Assembly (NCBI GenBank): GCA_016210205.1 | Contig: JACQUO010000004.1 | Coordinates: 29,120-93,119, forward strand | Reading direction: 5' to 3' | Origin: Chloroflexota bacterium | GTDB lineage: Bacteria > Chloroflexota > Dehalococcoidia > JACQUO01 | Length of the DNA: 64,000 nt | Shown here: in pieces, positions 28,885-38,429 of the stretch | Layout of the letters: each line of letters begins with the position of its first letter | How positions within the stretch are numbered: the first letter of the stretch is position 1 | Notes under the pieces: model-generated | Told to the model about the DNA's origin: nothing | Databases searched by the model: none | Seen by the model: the letters and a program-made list of their open reading frames with translations, nothing else | Program-made: the position numbers and the translations under genes

Positions 28885-29936
28885 CCCTGGCGGGCCTGCC
28901 ATTGGCCTCGCAGCTGGCCGCATCCCGCCTGGATGTCCAGGCCGCGAGAGGCCCGTACCGTGGCGGCCAGGCCCAGGCCCTGCAGCTCCTGCTGGAAGGC
29001 CGCGACCCGAACCCGGGGCGAGGGCCGGAAGCGAAGGGCGGCGGAGGGATTGCCGGGAATCAAGTTCACATGGCAAGGCATCTCCCCCAGGAGCTGGGCC
29101 AAGGCCCTGGCCTCCCTGGGGGAGTCGTTTATCCCGACGAAGAGAGCATACTCGAAGGTGACGCGCCTCCTCGTGGTTTCAAAGTAGTAACGGCAGGCGG
29201 CCATGAGCTCCTTCAGGGGATACTTCCGGTTCACCGGAGCCAGGGTATCCCGTAGGGCATCGGTAGGGGCATGGAGGGAGACCGCCAGCCCCACCTGAAG
29301 CTGCTCCTGGGCCAGGCGGCGGATTTGCGGCGCCAGCCCCACCGTGGAGATGGTGATGCGCCGAGCCCCCAACTTCAGCCCCGCCGGCTCCATAAAGATG
29401 CCAATGCCTTTGAGCACCTCCTCGTAGTTAGCCAGCGGCTCCCCCATCCCCATGAAGACCACATGCTGCACCCGCACCTTGCGGGCGAAGAAGAGATACT
29501 GCTCCACCATCTCCCCCGCCCGCAAGTCCCGGACGAAGCCGGCCTGCCCCGTGGCGCAGAAGGGGCAGGCGTAGGCGCAGCCCACCTGGGAGGAAAGACA
29601 AACGGTGTTCCAGTCCCGGCTCTCCCCTTCGTGCTCCATGAGCACGGACTCGATGGCCTGGCCGTCCGCCAGGCGGAAGAGCGCCTTGCGGGTCTTGCCG
29701 TCGCTGGAGGCCGCTTCCTCGAGCCTCTCGAGGCAGGGCAGGAGCAGGCTATCCGCCAGCCGCTCCCGCAGAGCCTGGGGCAGGTCCGTCAGCCCCTGGA
29801 AGGACTCCGCCAGGCGCTGGTAGATGCCATGATACACCTGGCGGGCCCGGTAAGGCGGGCAGCCCCAATCGGCCATGAGCCCCTGGAGCTCCCCCAGAGT
29901 TAAGTCAGCGAAGGCCAATCTAGTCTGTTCCGGCAA
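28881..29936 (-). CDS. rlmN: Dual-specificity rRNA/tRNA adenine-C2 methyltransferase RlmN
   Basis: CLSSQVGCAYACPFCATGQAGFVRDLRAGEMVEQ; VVFMGMGEPLANYEEV. Confidence 0.97.
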   Translation of the reverse strand: MPEQTRLAFADLTLGELQGLMADWGCPPYRARQVYHGIYQRLAESFQGLTDLPQALRERLADSLLLPCLERLEEAASSDGKTRKALFRLADGQAIESVLMEHEGESRDWNTVCLSSQVGCAYACPFCATGQAGFVRDLRAGEMVEQYLFFARKVRVQHVVFMGMGEPLANYEEVLKGIGIFMEPAGLKLGARRITISTVGLAPQIRRLAQEQLQVGLAVSLHAPTDALRDTLAPVNRKYPLKELMAACRYYFETTRRRVTFEYALFVGINDSPREARALAQLLGEMPCHVNLIPGNPSAALRFRPSPRVRVAAFQQELQGLGLAATVRASRGLDIQAGCGQLRGQWQARQG

Positions 29937-29964
29937 ACACTTGCTCCAAGCCTGGTTAAAGGGG

Positions 29965-30172
29965 ATGCCAGGGGCCTGGGGGTATCCCCCAGCCCTCCTC
30001 TCTCTTCCCTATGCGGGGAGTCCAGGGGGGGCGCTACCCCCTCTGGCGCGGGCCTGGGGCCTGCCCTTTCGTAGGGGGTGCAGGGGGAACGCCCCCTGCC
30101 GGGGGCCTGGGGGCGTCCCCCAGAATACCCTATCTCCCCCTCTCCTGCAGGAGAGGGGGCAGGGGGTGAGGT
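29965..30172. repeat. Hairpin-rich interspersed repeat, near-identical core to 18225-18425
   Basis: About 70 bp from GCGCTACCCCCTCTGGCGCGGGCC to GCCCCCTGCC identical to the block near 18273. Confidence 0.8.
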
Positions 30173-30278
30173 ATAGACCCTAGAAAAGGATGCCCACAGT
30201 CTACCATGCTTTCGAGACGCTCTATCAGCCAGACCCCGCCGGGTTCATTCCCCCCCCACCCTTTAGCGGGCATGAAAT

Positions 30279-30299
30279 AAGGGGCCCGTTGGGGCCCCT
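30279..30299 (-). terminator. Hairpin terminator-like element after the PNPOx-UbiA gene
   Basis: AGGGGCCC-GTTG-GGGCCCCT stem, followed by TTATTT on the minus strand. Confidence 0.65.
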
Positions 30300-30324
30300 C
30301 ATCCGTCAAGCTTATCCTGGGCCC

Positions 30325-31857
30325 TTATCGCATGGCCTTTCGCAGGCCCAGGAAGATGTTCTTCTGCCGCTCTACATGCCAATACATATAGGCGGTGAAA
30401 CCCAGGAAGATGACACCCAGCCCAGCCACGAACCCTATCCCCGCCAGACCCAGCCCCTGCCAAACATAAGCCAGGACCAGGAGCAACCCGGTGCCCAGGT
30501 GGGTCACCACGGTTAGGGCATTGGCCGGCACCAGGTCGAAGGAGGAGGAGTGATGCCGCCGGGCATAGAGCACCGCTCGCACCGTCAGGGGCAAGGTGGC
30601 CAGGCCGATGACGGCGGACAAGGGTAGCACCCCCAGGGCCACGCCGCCCAGCAGAGACACATAGACCCCCACCATCATCAGCACATAGGGCGCCACAGAG
30701 CCGGCCCGCCCCAGGCGCACCACCAGGGTATCCTTGCCCACCTGCTTGTCCGCGGCGTAGTCGGGAAGCTCATTGATATAAAGGACAGCGGTGATGAGCA
30801 GGGCCAGGGGCAGAGCGCCCACCAGCGGCTGCCAGGCCAGGCTCTGGGTCTGGACATAGTAGGCGCCCAGGGTCATGAGCAGGCCGTAATTGATGAAGAC
30901 CATAAGCTCGCCCAGACCCCGGTTGGCCCACTTGAAAGGCCCGCCCACATAGAAGACGCCCCCCAGCAGCCCCATGGCCCCCAGGACCAGAATCCAGGGG
31001 CCGCGGGCCCAGGCCAGATAGAACCCGATGGCGCTGCCCACCACCAGGAAGAGTAACGCCCCCAAAAGCACTTCCAGGGGTGAGAGCAGACCCGACTGTA
31101 TCACCCGGCTGCCGCCGGAGAAGGGGCGCACGAACTCCCGGTTCACCTCATCGTTGCCGCTCTTGTGGTCAAAGTAATCGTTGATGACATTGGTGCCCAG
31201 CTGAAGACATAGACCACCCAGGAGAGTCAGGGCGAAGTAGCCCCAGTGGATGTTACCCGCAGCCAGCCAGCCCATGGCGGTGCCCAGAAGGATGGCCAAG
31301 GCGCTGGCAGTGCAGAAGGACCAGCGCAGGGCGAAGCCCCAGTTCTTGAGCTTCATCCGGGCCAGATACCAGTCGCTGACGGCGAAGCGGTTCTTGGGGA
31401 ACTCCAGCACCGTGGGCGGCGCCCCCTGGGCAATCTCCCCGAAAATCCGGTACTTGATGGTGTCCGGGGCGATTTTGACACAGTCCAGCATCCCAGCGTT
31501 GCCGCTGCTCACCATATAGGCCACCACCGGCGACTTGACGGCGGTGAGGGCCAGGGCCCGCTCCCGCTCTGCAGCGTCCCGCACCAAAAGGGCCTTGCCG
31601 GTGAGCTCCACCTCGGAGGACTGGTTGATGTCCGCAGAGGGCCGGTGAACCAGGATAGAGACCGAGGGATGGTGGGTCATCTGCACCGTCTTGGGGTCGC
31701 CCTTCATGGAGGCCACATAGACCGTGAAGTCGTCGGCCACGGCGAAGTGCATCATGCGGGTGCGCAGGGTGTCCCCCGCCAGGGTGGCTACAGCGCCCAC
31801 CTCGGCGCCCTTGAGGAGCGTTAGGACTTCATCTCGGCTGTGTCTGGCCATGGACAT
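30325..31857 (-). CDS. Fusion: N-terminal PNPOx-like split-barrel domain + C-terminal UbiA/MenA-family prenyltransferase
   Basis: N-term GAVATLAGDTLRTRMMHFAVADDFTVYVASMKGDPKTVQMTHHPSVSILV; C-term NVINDYFDHKSGNDEVNREFVRPFSGGSRVIQSG and NELPDYAADKQVGKDTLVVRLG. Confidence 0.85.
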   Translation of the reverse strand: MSMARHSRDEVLTLLKGAEVGAVATLAGDTLRTRMMHFAVADDFTVYVASMKGDPKTVQMTHHPSVSILVHRPSADINQSSEVELTGKALLVRDAAERERALALTAVKSPVVAYMVSSGNAGMLDCVKIAPDTIKYRIFGEIAQGAPPTVLEFPKNRFAVSDWYLARMKLKNWGFALRWSFCTASALAILLGTAMGWLAAGNIHWGYFALTLLGGLCLQLGTNVINDYFDHKSGNDEVNREFVRPFSGGSRVIQSGLLSPLEVLLGALLFLVVGSAIGFYLAWARGPWILVLGAMGLLGGVFYVGGPFKWANRGLGELMVFINYGLLMTLGAYYVQTQSLAWQPLVGALPLALLITAVLYINELPDYAADKQVGKDTLVVRLGRAGSVAPYVLMMVGVYVSLLGGVALGVLPLSAVIGLATLPLTVRAVLYARRHHSSSFDLVPANALTVVTHLGTGLLLVLAYVWQGLGLAGIGFVAGLGVIFLGFTAYMYWHVERQKNIFLGLRKAMR

Positions 31858-31934
31858 ACCTCAGCGTTCTTGTTGGAAATACCAACTGATTATACTACCA
31901 AAGACCTGGCGCTGCCAGCGCCCTGGCGCTCCCC

Positions 31935-32204
31935 CTAGTGTTTCTTAGTGTCCTTAAAGGTCTCCCGGCGCCAGGAAGCCCAGCGCTCCCGAAGCCAGGC
32001 GACGATGAGGAGCACCGTCCCCACCATCATCAGGGGGACGGAGAGACGGAGGAGCAAAGGCAACGAGGGGTTGCCGAAGAACTCCGAGAAGGAGATGGCC
32101 GCGGCATATCCCACGATGATGAAGGCCCCCAGGACGAAGAGCAACCCGCCTACAAACAGCAGCATACTACCTCCAGCCCCTTTTAGGGCTAGCCCCATTA
32201 TCAT
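31935..32204 (-). CDS. Small membrane protein of unknown function (ATG at 32165 also possible)
   Basis: MLLFVGGLLFVLGAFIIVGYAAAISF and LLLRLSVPLMMVGTVLLIVAWL hydrophobic segments. Confidence 0.5.
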   Translation of the reverse strand: MIMGLALKGAGGSMLLFVGGLLFVLGAFIIVGYAAAISFSEFFGNPSLPLLLRLSVPLMMVGTVLLIVAWLRERWASWRRETFKDTKKH

Positions 32205-32319
32205 GGCCCAATGGGGCCATAGTCAAGGGGGGGCCTTAGTGCAAAAGGGAGGGGCCAGGGCAATCCCAAATAAGAGCTTGGTTTGAGACAGGAAGCGTCC
32301 TGTGCTAATATCGGGAAGC

Positions 32320-33258
32320 ATGCGCATAGTCTTTTTAGGGACCCCCCAATTTGCGGTGCCGGTGCTCCAGGCCCTCTTGGCCAGCCCCCACCAGGTGGCG
32401 GCGGCCTACACCCAGCCGGACCGCCCCTCAGGGCGGGGACGACACGCTATCCCGCCCCCGGTGAAGCGGCTGGCCCTGGAGCACGGCGTCCCCGTGGCCC
32501 AGCCCCGCCGGCTCCGGGCCCCGGAGGAGGTGGCGCGCCTGCGGGAGCTGGCCCCGGAGCTCATGGTGGTGGCCGCCTTCGGCCAAATCCTGAGCCAGGA
32601 GGTGCTGGACATCCCGCCCCTGGGCGTCCTGAATGTGCATCCCTCGCTCCTCCCCCGGCACCGGGGGGCCACCCCCATCCCCGCCGCCATCCTGGCAGGG
32701 GACGCCGAGACCGGGGCCACCATCATGCTCTTGGACGCCGGCATGGACACCGGCCCCCTCCTCCGCCAAGAGCGCATCCCCATCGGCCCCGCGGACACCA
32801 CCGCCTCCCTGGGCGAGCGCCTGTCCGCCCTGGGAGCCCGTCTGCTCCTGGAGTCCATCCCCCCGTGGGCGGCGGGCCAAATCCAGCCCCAGCCCCAGGA
32901 CAGCTCGAAGGCCACCTACTGCAAGCCCCTGGCCAAAGAAGAAGGTGAACTGGACTGGAAGCAGCCAGCAGTGACGCTGGGGCGGAGGGTGCGGGCCCTG
33001 GACCCCTGGCCAGGCACCTTTACCCGCTGGCAGGGCAAGTTGCTCAAAGTCCTGGAGGCCCGCCCCCTGCCCTCGCAGCCGGGCCTGGCCCCAGGGCAGG
33101 TGGTGGCCCATCCCGGGAAGGGCCTGGCGGCGGGGGTGGCCACCGGCGACGGCATCCTGGGATTGCTACGAGTGCAGCTGGAGGGGAAGCGGCCCCTCAC
33201 GGGGGAGGAGTTCCTGCGGGGTCAGCGGGGCTTCCAGAGGGCGCTGCTGCCCTCTTAA
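32320..33258 (+). CDS. fmt: Methionyl-tRNA formyltransferase
   Basis: [52 protein letters not shown]. Confidence 0.97.
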   Translation: MRIVFLGTPQFAVPVLQALLASPHQVAAAYTQPDRPSGRGRHAIPPPVKRLALEHGVPVAQPRRLRAPEEVARLRELAPELMVVAAFGQILSQEVLDIPPLGVLNVHPSLLPRHRGATPIPAAILAGDAETGATIMLLDAGMDTGPLLRQERIPIGPADTTASLGERLSALGARLLLESIPPWAAGQIQPQPQDSSKATYCKPLAKEEGELDWKQPAVTLGRRVRALDPWPGTFTRWQGKLLKVLEARPLPSQPGLAPGQVVAHPGKGLAAGVATGDGILGLLRVQLEGKRPLTGEEFLRGQRGFQRALLPS

Positions 33259-33345
33259 ATCCTTGCACCCCTATATAGTCCGTGATAGTATGAATTGGCG
33301 GCAAAAAGCCCCCTGGTGTGGCGGCAGCCAACACGGAGGCCCAAA

Positions 33346-34068
33346 ATGTTCTTTAGCCCTCTATATTTCGTCTTCGCCCTACCCCCCCTGTTCCTGATGA
33401 TATACGCCCAACTCAAGGTGAAGAGCGCCTACGGCAAATACTCCAAAATCGCAAACCAAAAGGGCCTCACCGGCTTCAAAACAGCCCAAATGCTGCTGAG
33501 GGCCAACGGGCTGGAGCGGGTGTCCCGACAGGCTCAAGATGAAAAAGGGGTCGGCATCGAGGCGACAGAGGGGACTCTGTCCGACCATTATGACCCCCGC
33601 ACCAAGGTGCTGCGCCTCTCCCGCAGGGTGGGGGAGGGGGCCTCGGTAGCCTCCCTGGGCATCGTGGCCCATGAGGTGGGCCATGCCGTGCAGGACCACA
33701 CCGGCTACTTCTTCTTCCAGGCGCGGAGCCGCCTGGTGCCCGTGGCCAACCTCGGCTCCACCCTGGGGTATATCCTCTTCTTCCTCGGCTTCCTCATCGG
33801 CCTGACGGGCCTTGTGTGGCTGGGAATCATCCTCTTCAGCGCCGCCGTGCTCTTCACCCTCATCACCCTGCCCGTGGAGCTGGACGCCTCCAGCCGGGCC
33901 CGGGTCATGCTCCAGAGCCAGGGGCTGGTGACCGCCGAGGAATACCAGGGCGCCAGCGCCGTGCTTTCGGCGGCCGCCCTGACCTACCTGGCCTCCATGC
34001 TCCAGGCGGTCTCCAACCTGCTCTACTACATCCTGCTAGCCATGGGCATGGGCAAGCGGGAAGACTAA
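33346..34068 (+). CDS. Neutral zinc metallopeptidase, YugP-like
   Basis: DHYDPRTKVLRLSRRVGEGASVASLGIVAHEVGHAVQD (HEVGH) with transmembrane segments. Confidence 0.92.
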   Translation: MFFSPLYFVFALPPLFLMIYAQLKVKSAYGKYSKIANQKGLTGFKTAQMLLRANGLERVSRQAQDEKGVGIEATEGTLSDHYDPRTKVLRLSRRVGEGASVASLGIVAHEVGHAVQDHTGYFFFQARSRLVPVANLGSTLGYILFFLGFLIGLTGLVWLGIILFSAAVLFTLITLPVELDASSRARVMLQSQGLVTAEEYQGASAVLSAAALTYLASMLQAVSNLLYYILLAMGMGKRED

Positions 34069-34091
34069 GACCAGACAGGCCAACGAACTAT

Positions 34092-34115
34092 GGGGGCGGG
34101 TTATAACCCGCCCCC
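34092..34115. terminator. Perfect 24-bp palindrome, probable terminator
   Basis: GGGGGCGGGTTATAACCCGCCCCC downstream of the YugP-like gene. Confidence 0.7.
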
Positions 34116-34215
34116 ACGATTTTCACCACGGGCCTAAACCCCTCATTCCCCCTTCATGGCCCCCACATAGGCATCGGCCCGGCCGCAGCCCGCGCCGGGG
34201 ATAGCGCCACCACGG

Positions 34216-34437
34216 CTATCTCAGGCGTATGATGAGGAGCGAGAGGGCGACGAAGCCTACCGCCAGGCCGATGGTGGCCTGAAACAGCAGCTTCTCCAGG
34301 CCGCGGCGGGTGCGGAAGACGCCCCCCGTCTCCTGGCCGAAGACGCCCCCCAGACCCGCGCTCCGGGTCTGCATCAGCACCGCCAGCACCAGGAGCACAG
34401 CCAACACGATTTGAGCGATGAGGAGAATGGTGTTCAC
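34216..34437 (-). CDS. secG: Preprotein translocase subunit SecG
   Basis: LLIAQIVLAVLLVLAVLMQTRSAGLGGVFGQETGGVFRTRRGLEK. Confidence 0.92.
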   Translation of the reverse strand: MNTILLIAQIVLAVLLVLAVLMQTRSAGLGGVFGQETGGVFRTRRGLEKLLFQATIGLAVGFVALSLLIIRLR

Positions 34438-34636
34438 ATCAACCTCTTAGCAGATAGATTGTCAGGGCCAACCCCAGGCTAGCCCAAGAAATGTATCATA
34501 GCATAACGGCAGGCTGCAACCCAATCTCGAGAAATCTACGAGGCCCAGGAGTTCGCGCCCTATTTAGCAGCACAACGGCGGGCTGCCTCCCAATCTTGCG
34601 AACCCCTCAGGAACAAGATGCTGAGCAGAATAAATA

Positions 34637-34915
34637 TCAAGAGCTCGCTACCCTGGCCCGGCAATCCTCTACCACCTCCCTGGGGACCATCAGCAGGGCC
34701 CCCGCCACCAGAGCCGGCACGATGATTATGTCGTCCAACTGGCCGAGAATCGGTATGAAGTCCGGGATGAGGTCAAAGGGCAGGAGCGCATACCCCACGG
34801 CCAGCCAGAGGAGAATCTTCGCCCGCCTTGGCGTCCGCCTGTCTTGCATCACAAGCTGATATACTTTAACCTCGCGTTTTATCCTCCTCCCCGCCGCTTT
34901 CAGGCTGGAAAACAT
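34637..34915 (-). CDS. DUF1232 (YkvA-like) membrane protein
   Basis: [43 protein letters not shown]. Confidence 0.9.
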   Translation of the reverse strand: MFSSLKAAGRRIKREVKVYQLVMQDRRTPRRAKILLWLAVGYALLPFDLIPDFIPILGQLDDIIIVPALVAGALLMVPREVVEDCRARVASS

Positions 34916-34986
34916 GCGCCCTCTTTCGCCACGGTTAGCTGCAGATTACCCAGCATTTCTATCATCATAAATCCGGGCCTGCCCCG

Positions 34987-36462
34987 TTATGTCGGGCGGA
35001 GACGCTCCCGAAGGCGCTCCCGCACGGCCTGGGGGTCGGCCCGGCCCCCGCTGGCCCGCATCACCTGGCCCATGAGGAAGGACAGGGCCTGCTCCTTGCC
35101 CGCCCGGTAGTCGGCCACGGGCCTGGGGTTGGCGGCGATGGCCTGCTCCACCAGGGTCGCCAGCGCCTCCTGGTCGCTGATTTGGGCCAGCCCCTTCTCC
35201 GCCACGACTTGCTCCGGGGCCTGGCCCGTGCGGAACATCTCCTCGAAGGCCTGCTTGGCGTTAGCCAGGGTGATGGCCCCCTCCTCCACCAGCCCCATGA
35301 GCCGCACCAGGCCCGCGGGGCTGACCCGGGCCTGCTCCACCTCCAGCTCGCCCGCGTTGAGGAGGCGCAGGAACTCCCCCAGGAGCCAGTTGCTGACCTC
35401 CTTGGCCTTCTTCGGCAAAGTCTCCGGTTTATCCTTAGCTCCAGCCAGGGTCAGACAACTCTCGAAGTAGTCGGCCAAGGCCTTGCCGGCGGTGAGGAGC
35501 CCGGCGTCATAGGGGGAAAGCCCGTAGTGGGAGATGAAGCGCTCCCCTCGGGCCTCGGGGAGCTCGGGCAGGCTGGCCCGAATTTCCTCCACCCAGGCGG
35601 GGCTCAGGGCCAGGGGGGGCAGGTCTGGCTCCGGGAAGTAGCGGTAGTCGTGGGCCTCTTCCTTGCTCCGCTGGCTCACCGTGACACCCCTGTCCTCCAC
35701 CCAGCCCCGGGTCTCCTGGACGATACGCTCGCCCCGCCCCAGGACTTGCTGCTGGCGCTCCACCTCATACTGAAGGGCGCGGAAAACGGCCCGAAAGCTG
35801 TTCATGTTCTTCACTTCCACCTTGGACAGATATTCGCTGGTGCCCAGGGGGCGGAGGCTGACATTGGCGTCGCAGCGGAATGACCCCTCCTCCATGTTGC
35901 CCGTGGAGACCCCCAGGTACTGCAGGATGGTGCGGAGCTTCATGAGATAGCGGCGGGCCTCCTCCGGGGAGCGCAGGTCCGGCTCGGAGACAATCTCCAT
36001 GAGAGGCACGCCGGAGCGGTTCACATCCACCAGGCTGTAGGTCTCCCCCCCTGGCTCGTTCCGGTGGAGGAGCTTGGCGGTGTCCTCCTCCAGATGCACC
36101 CGGGTGATGCCGATGCGGCGGGTGGCGCCGTCGGCCTCTACGGCCAGCCAGCCCTGGTGGGAGATGGGCGTGTCATACTGGGAGATTTGATAGCCCTTCA
36201 CCAGGTCTGGATAGGGGTAGTTCTTGCGGTCGAACTTGGTGACGCCAGCGATGGCGCAGTTCAGGGCTAGGGCCGTCATCACCGTGTAGCGGATAGCCTG
36301 CTCGTTGATGACGGGGAGCACCCCGGGCAGGCCCAGGCAGACGGGGCAGACATGGGTGTTGGGGGGGGCCGCCGCGTAGTCGGCGCTGCAGCGGCAGAAC
36401 ATCTTGCTTCTGGTGAGAAGCTGGGCATGGACCTCCAGCCCGATGACAGTCTCGTATTCCAT
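34987..36462 (-). CDS. gatB: Aspartyl/glutamyl-tRNA amidotransferase subunit B
   Basis: [63 protein letters not shown]. Confidence 0.98.
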   Translation of the reverse strand: MEYETVIGLEVHAQLLTRSKMFCRCSADYAAAPPNTHVCPVCLGLPGVLPVINEQAIRYTVMTALALNCAIAGVTKFDRKNYPYPDLVKGYQISQYDTPISHQGWLAVEADGATRRIGITRVHLEEDTAKLLHRNEPGGETYSLVDVNRSGVPLMEIVSEPDLRSPEEARRYLMKLRTILQYLGVSTGNMEEGSFRCDANVSLRPLGTSEYLSKVEVKNMNSFRAVFRALQYEVERQQQVLGRGERIVQETRGWVEDRGVTVSQRSKEEAHDYRYFPEPDLPPLALSPAWVEEIRASLPELPEARGERFISHYGLSPYDAGLLTAGKALADYFESCLTLAGAKDKPETLPKKAKEVSNWLLGEFLRLLNAGELEVEQARVSPAGLVRLMGLVEEGAITLANAKQAFEEMFRTGQAPEQVVAEKGLAQISDQEALATLVEQAIAANPRPVADYRAGKEQALSFLMGQVMRASGGRADPQAVRERLRERLRPT

Positions 36463-36546
36463 ATATATACTAGTATCCGGCGGGGTTTTCCTGTGAGTAT
36501 AGCAGTCCCCCTGCCTAGGGGCAAGGCATCCCGTAGCGGCGACCTC

Positions 36547-36720
36547 GGAGGGCGTTTAGCGATAGGGGAGTCCAGAGGGCGACCTCCCTCGGTGAGAGTC
36601 CGGAGCCACCTCTCTCGCAGGGGTGCAGGGTTCCCCTGCCGGGGGTCTGGGGGTGTCCCCCAGCCCTCTTCTCCTTCCCCCTCTCCTGGCAGGAGAGGGG
36701 GACCAAGGGGGTGAGGCGTC
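36547..36720. repeat. Hairpin-rich interspersed repeat family copy
   Basis: GGAGGGCGTTTAGC left end; GGGGTGCAGGGTTCCCCTGCC; GGGGGTGTCCCCCAGC; CTCTCCTGGCAGGAGAG. Confidence 0.7.
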
Positions 36721-36795
36721 AAGAAGACTGGATGGATTGGGAGACTTGAAAGGCATCCTTAGCCGCTCTCGGCCCAAGATGAGAGGCTCGACCCC

Positions 36796-36843
36796 TTGAC
36801 AGGGACCACGGAGATACTATATAGTAATATAGAACAAATGTTT
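36796..36843 (+). promoter_or_regulatory. sigma70 promoter with LexA-box-like GAACAAATGTTT
   Basis: TTGACA 36796-36801, TATAGT 36820-36825; GAAC-AAAT-GTTT 36832-36843 resembles GAAC-N4-GTTC. Confidence 0.55.
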
Positions 36844-36860
36844 CGCTCAGGAGTTCGCCC

Positions 36861-37406
36861 ATGGGCTTCAACGCCAGCCGCTACCTCATCCAGCTGAAGG
36901 GCCGCGACTACCTGGAGGTCAAGTGGCGCCTCCTCTGGCTCCGCACCGAGCATCCCGAGGCCCTGGTCGAGACGGAGCTGAAGGAAAGCGGGCAGGACCG
37001 GGCGGTCTTCATGGCCCACCTCGCCATCCCCGGCGGAGGAAGCGCCACCGGCTGGGGCAGCGAGACCGCCGAGGACTTCCCCGACTACCTGGAGAAGGCC
37101 GAGACCAAGGCCCTGGGCCGGGCCCTGGCTGCCTTGGGCTACGGCACCCAGTTCTGCGAGGACTTCGCCTTCTTCAGCGAGGAGCACAGCAAGGTGGTGG
37201 ACGCCCCCGTCCAGCGCCCCACCCCCGGCGGACCTAAGGCCACCCCGGCCCAGGTCACGGCCATCTACACCATTGGCCGGGAGGTGCACCACTTGGGCCA
37301 AGAAGAAGTAGCCCAGCGCTGCCGGGAGCGTTGCGGTCGGCCCCCCGAGGAGCTCAGCAAACGGGAGGCCTCCCAGTTCATTGACCAGCTAAAAGCCCCT
37401 CGCTGA
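36861..37406 (+). CDS. Putative Rad52-like single-strand annealing protein
   Basis: YLEVKWRLLWLRTEHPEALVETEL..GWGSETAEDFPDYLEKAETKALGRALAALGYGTQF; C-terminal ELSKREASQFIDQLK helix pattern. Confidence 0.6.
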   Translation: MGFNASRYLIQLKGRDYLEVKWRLLWLRTEHPEALVETELKESGQDRAVFMAHLAIPGGGSATGWGSETAEDFPDYLEKAETKALGRALAALGYGTQFCEDFAFFSEEHSKVVDAPVQRPTPGGPKATPAQVTAIYTIGREVHHLGQEEVAQRCRERCGRPPEELSKREASQFIDQLKAPR

Positions 37407-37465
37407 AGGGCCTCCGGAAAAATAAAAAAACCAAACAATCAAACTTCCTTATATATAGCCCCTGC

Positions 37466-38140
37466 CTAAAAGTCAGGGGCTGATGGGCCCCAGTAGCGGT
37501 CCTCGGCCTCGCCCCAGGCCCCCTCCCCCACCAGAGGCACAAAGCGACACGGCCCCAGATTGTGCACCTTGATGCCATGCTCCTCCCTTATCACCTTGAG
37601 CAGCTCCTGCTCCCACAGGCTGCCCACGGGGATGACCAGCCGTCCTCCCAGGGCCAGCTGCCCCAAAAGCGCCTGGGGTATGCGGGGAGCGCCGGCAGTG
37701 ACAATGATGGCATCATAAGGAGCGTCCTGGGGCCAGCCCAGGGCCTTCTCGGCCTCGTGAATATGGACATTCCTATATCCCAAGCGCGCCAGCGCCTCTC
37801 GGGCTCGGGCCGCCAGGGGCAAGTAGCGCTCCACCGATACCACCTCCCGGGCCAGCTCCGCCAGGATGGCCGCCTGATAGCCAGAACCCGTCCCTAGCTC
37901 CAGCACCTTCTCCTGACCGGACAGCTCCAGGGCCTCCGTCATCAGGGCCACGATGAAGGGCTGCGAGATGGTCTGCCCGTGGCCGACGGGCAGGGGAATG
38001 TCCTCATAGGCCAGATGCCGGCTGTGCTCCGGGACGAAGGCCTCCCGGGGCACCCGCAGCATGGCCACCAGCACCCGCTCGTCCCGGATTTCCCGTCGCA
38101 GCTGCTGTATCAGCCTCTGTCTTTCCCAAGCCAGCGTCAT
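37466..38140 (-). CDS. pcm: Protein-L-isoaspartate O-methyltransferase
   Basis: VLELGTGSGYQAAILAELAREVVSVER; PLPVGHGQTISQPFIVALM. Confidence 0.96.
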   Translation of the reverse strand: MTLAWERQRLIQQLRREIRDERVLVAMLRVPREAFVPEHSRHLAYEDIPLPVGHGQTISQPFIVALMTEALELSGQEKVLELGTGSGYQAAILAELAREVVSVERYLPLAARAREALARLGYRNVHIHEAEKALGWPQDAPYDAIIVTAGAPRIPQALLGQLALGGRLVIPVGSLWEQELLKVIREEHGIKVHNLGPCRFVPLVGEGAWGEAEDRYWGPSAPDF

Positions 38141-38326
38141 AGTTCCCTCACAGCGACCTTATCATACTCGCCCCGGCCCGACAACCTCCCCGGCCAAGGG
38201 TCTTACCAGGGAGCCGCATCAACCCTGGTAATCATAAAAGTCAATGGTGATTACGTCGGATAATCATCCGTTTGCTAGCCGTTTACGCCACTTTTCATCC
38301 ACAATAAATATCCGTTGATGGGGGTA

Positions 38327-38394
38327 TTGACAAGATAATCAAACATAATTATAATACAGGCACTAGGTAATCAAAGGCAAATGGTCTGATTATC
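38327..38394 (+). promoter_or_regulatory. Perfect-consensus sigma70 promoter TTGACA-N17-TATAAT with GATAATC-like operator sites
   Basis: TTGACA 38327-38332, TATAAT 38350-38355; GATAATC 38334, GGTAATC 38366, CTGATTATCAG around 38390; more copies upstream at 38227 and 38259. Confidence 0.85.
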
Positions 38395-38429
38395 AGAGCA
38401 AGAGGAGACGCAAGGAAGGGGCGCTTAAT

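Noticed and set aside
29875-30183. 102-aa ORF overlapping the repeat
   Set aside because: Starts inside rlmN antisense and reads through the repeat element; not a credible gene.
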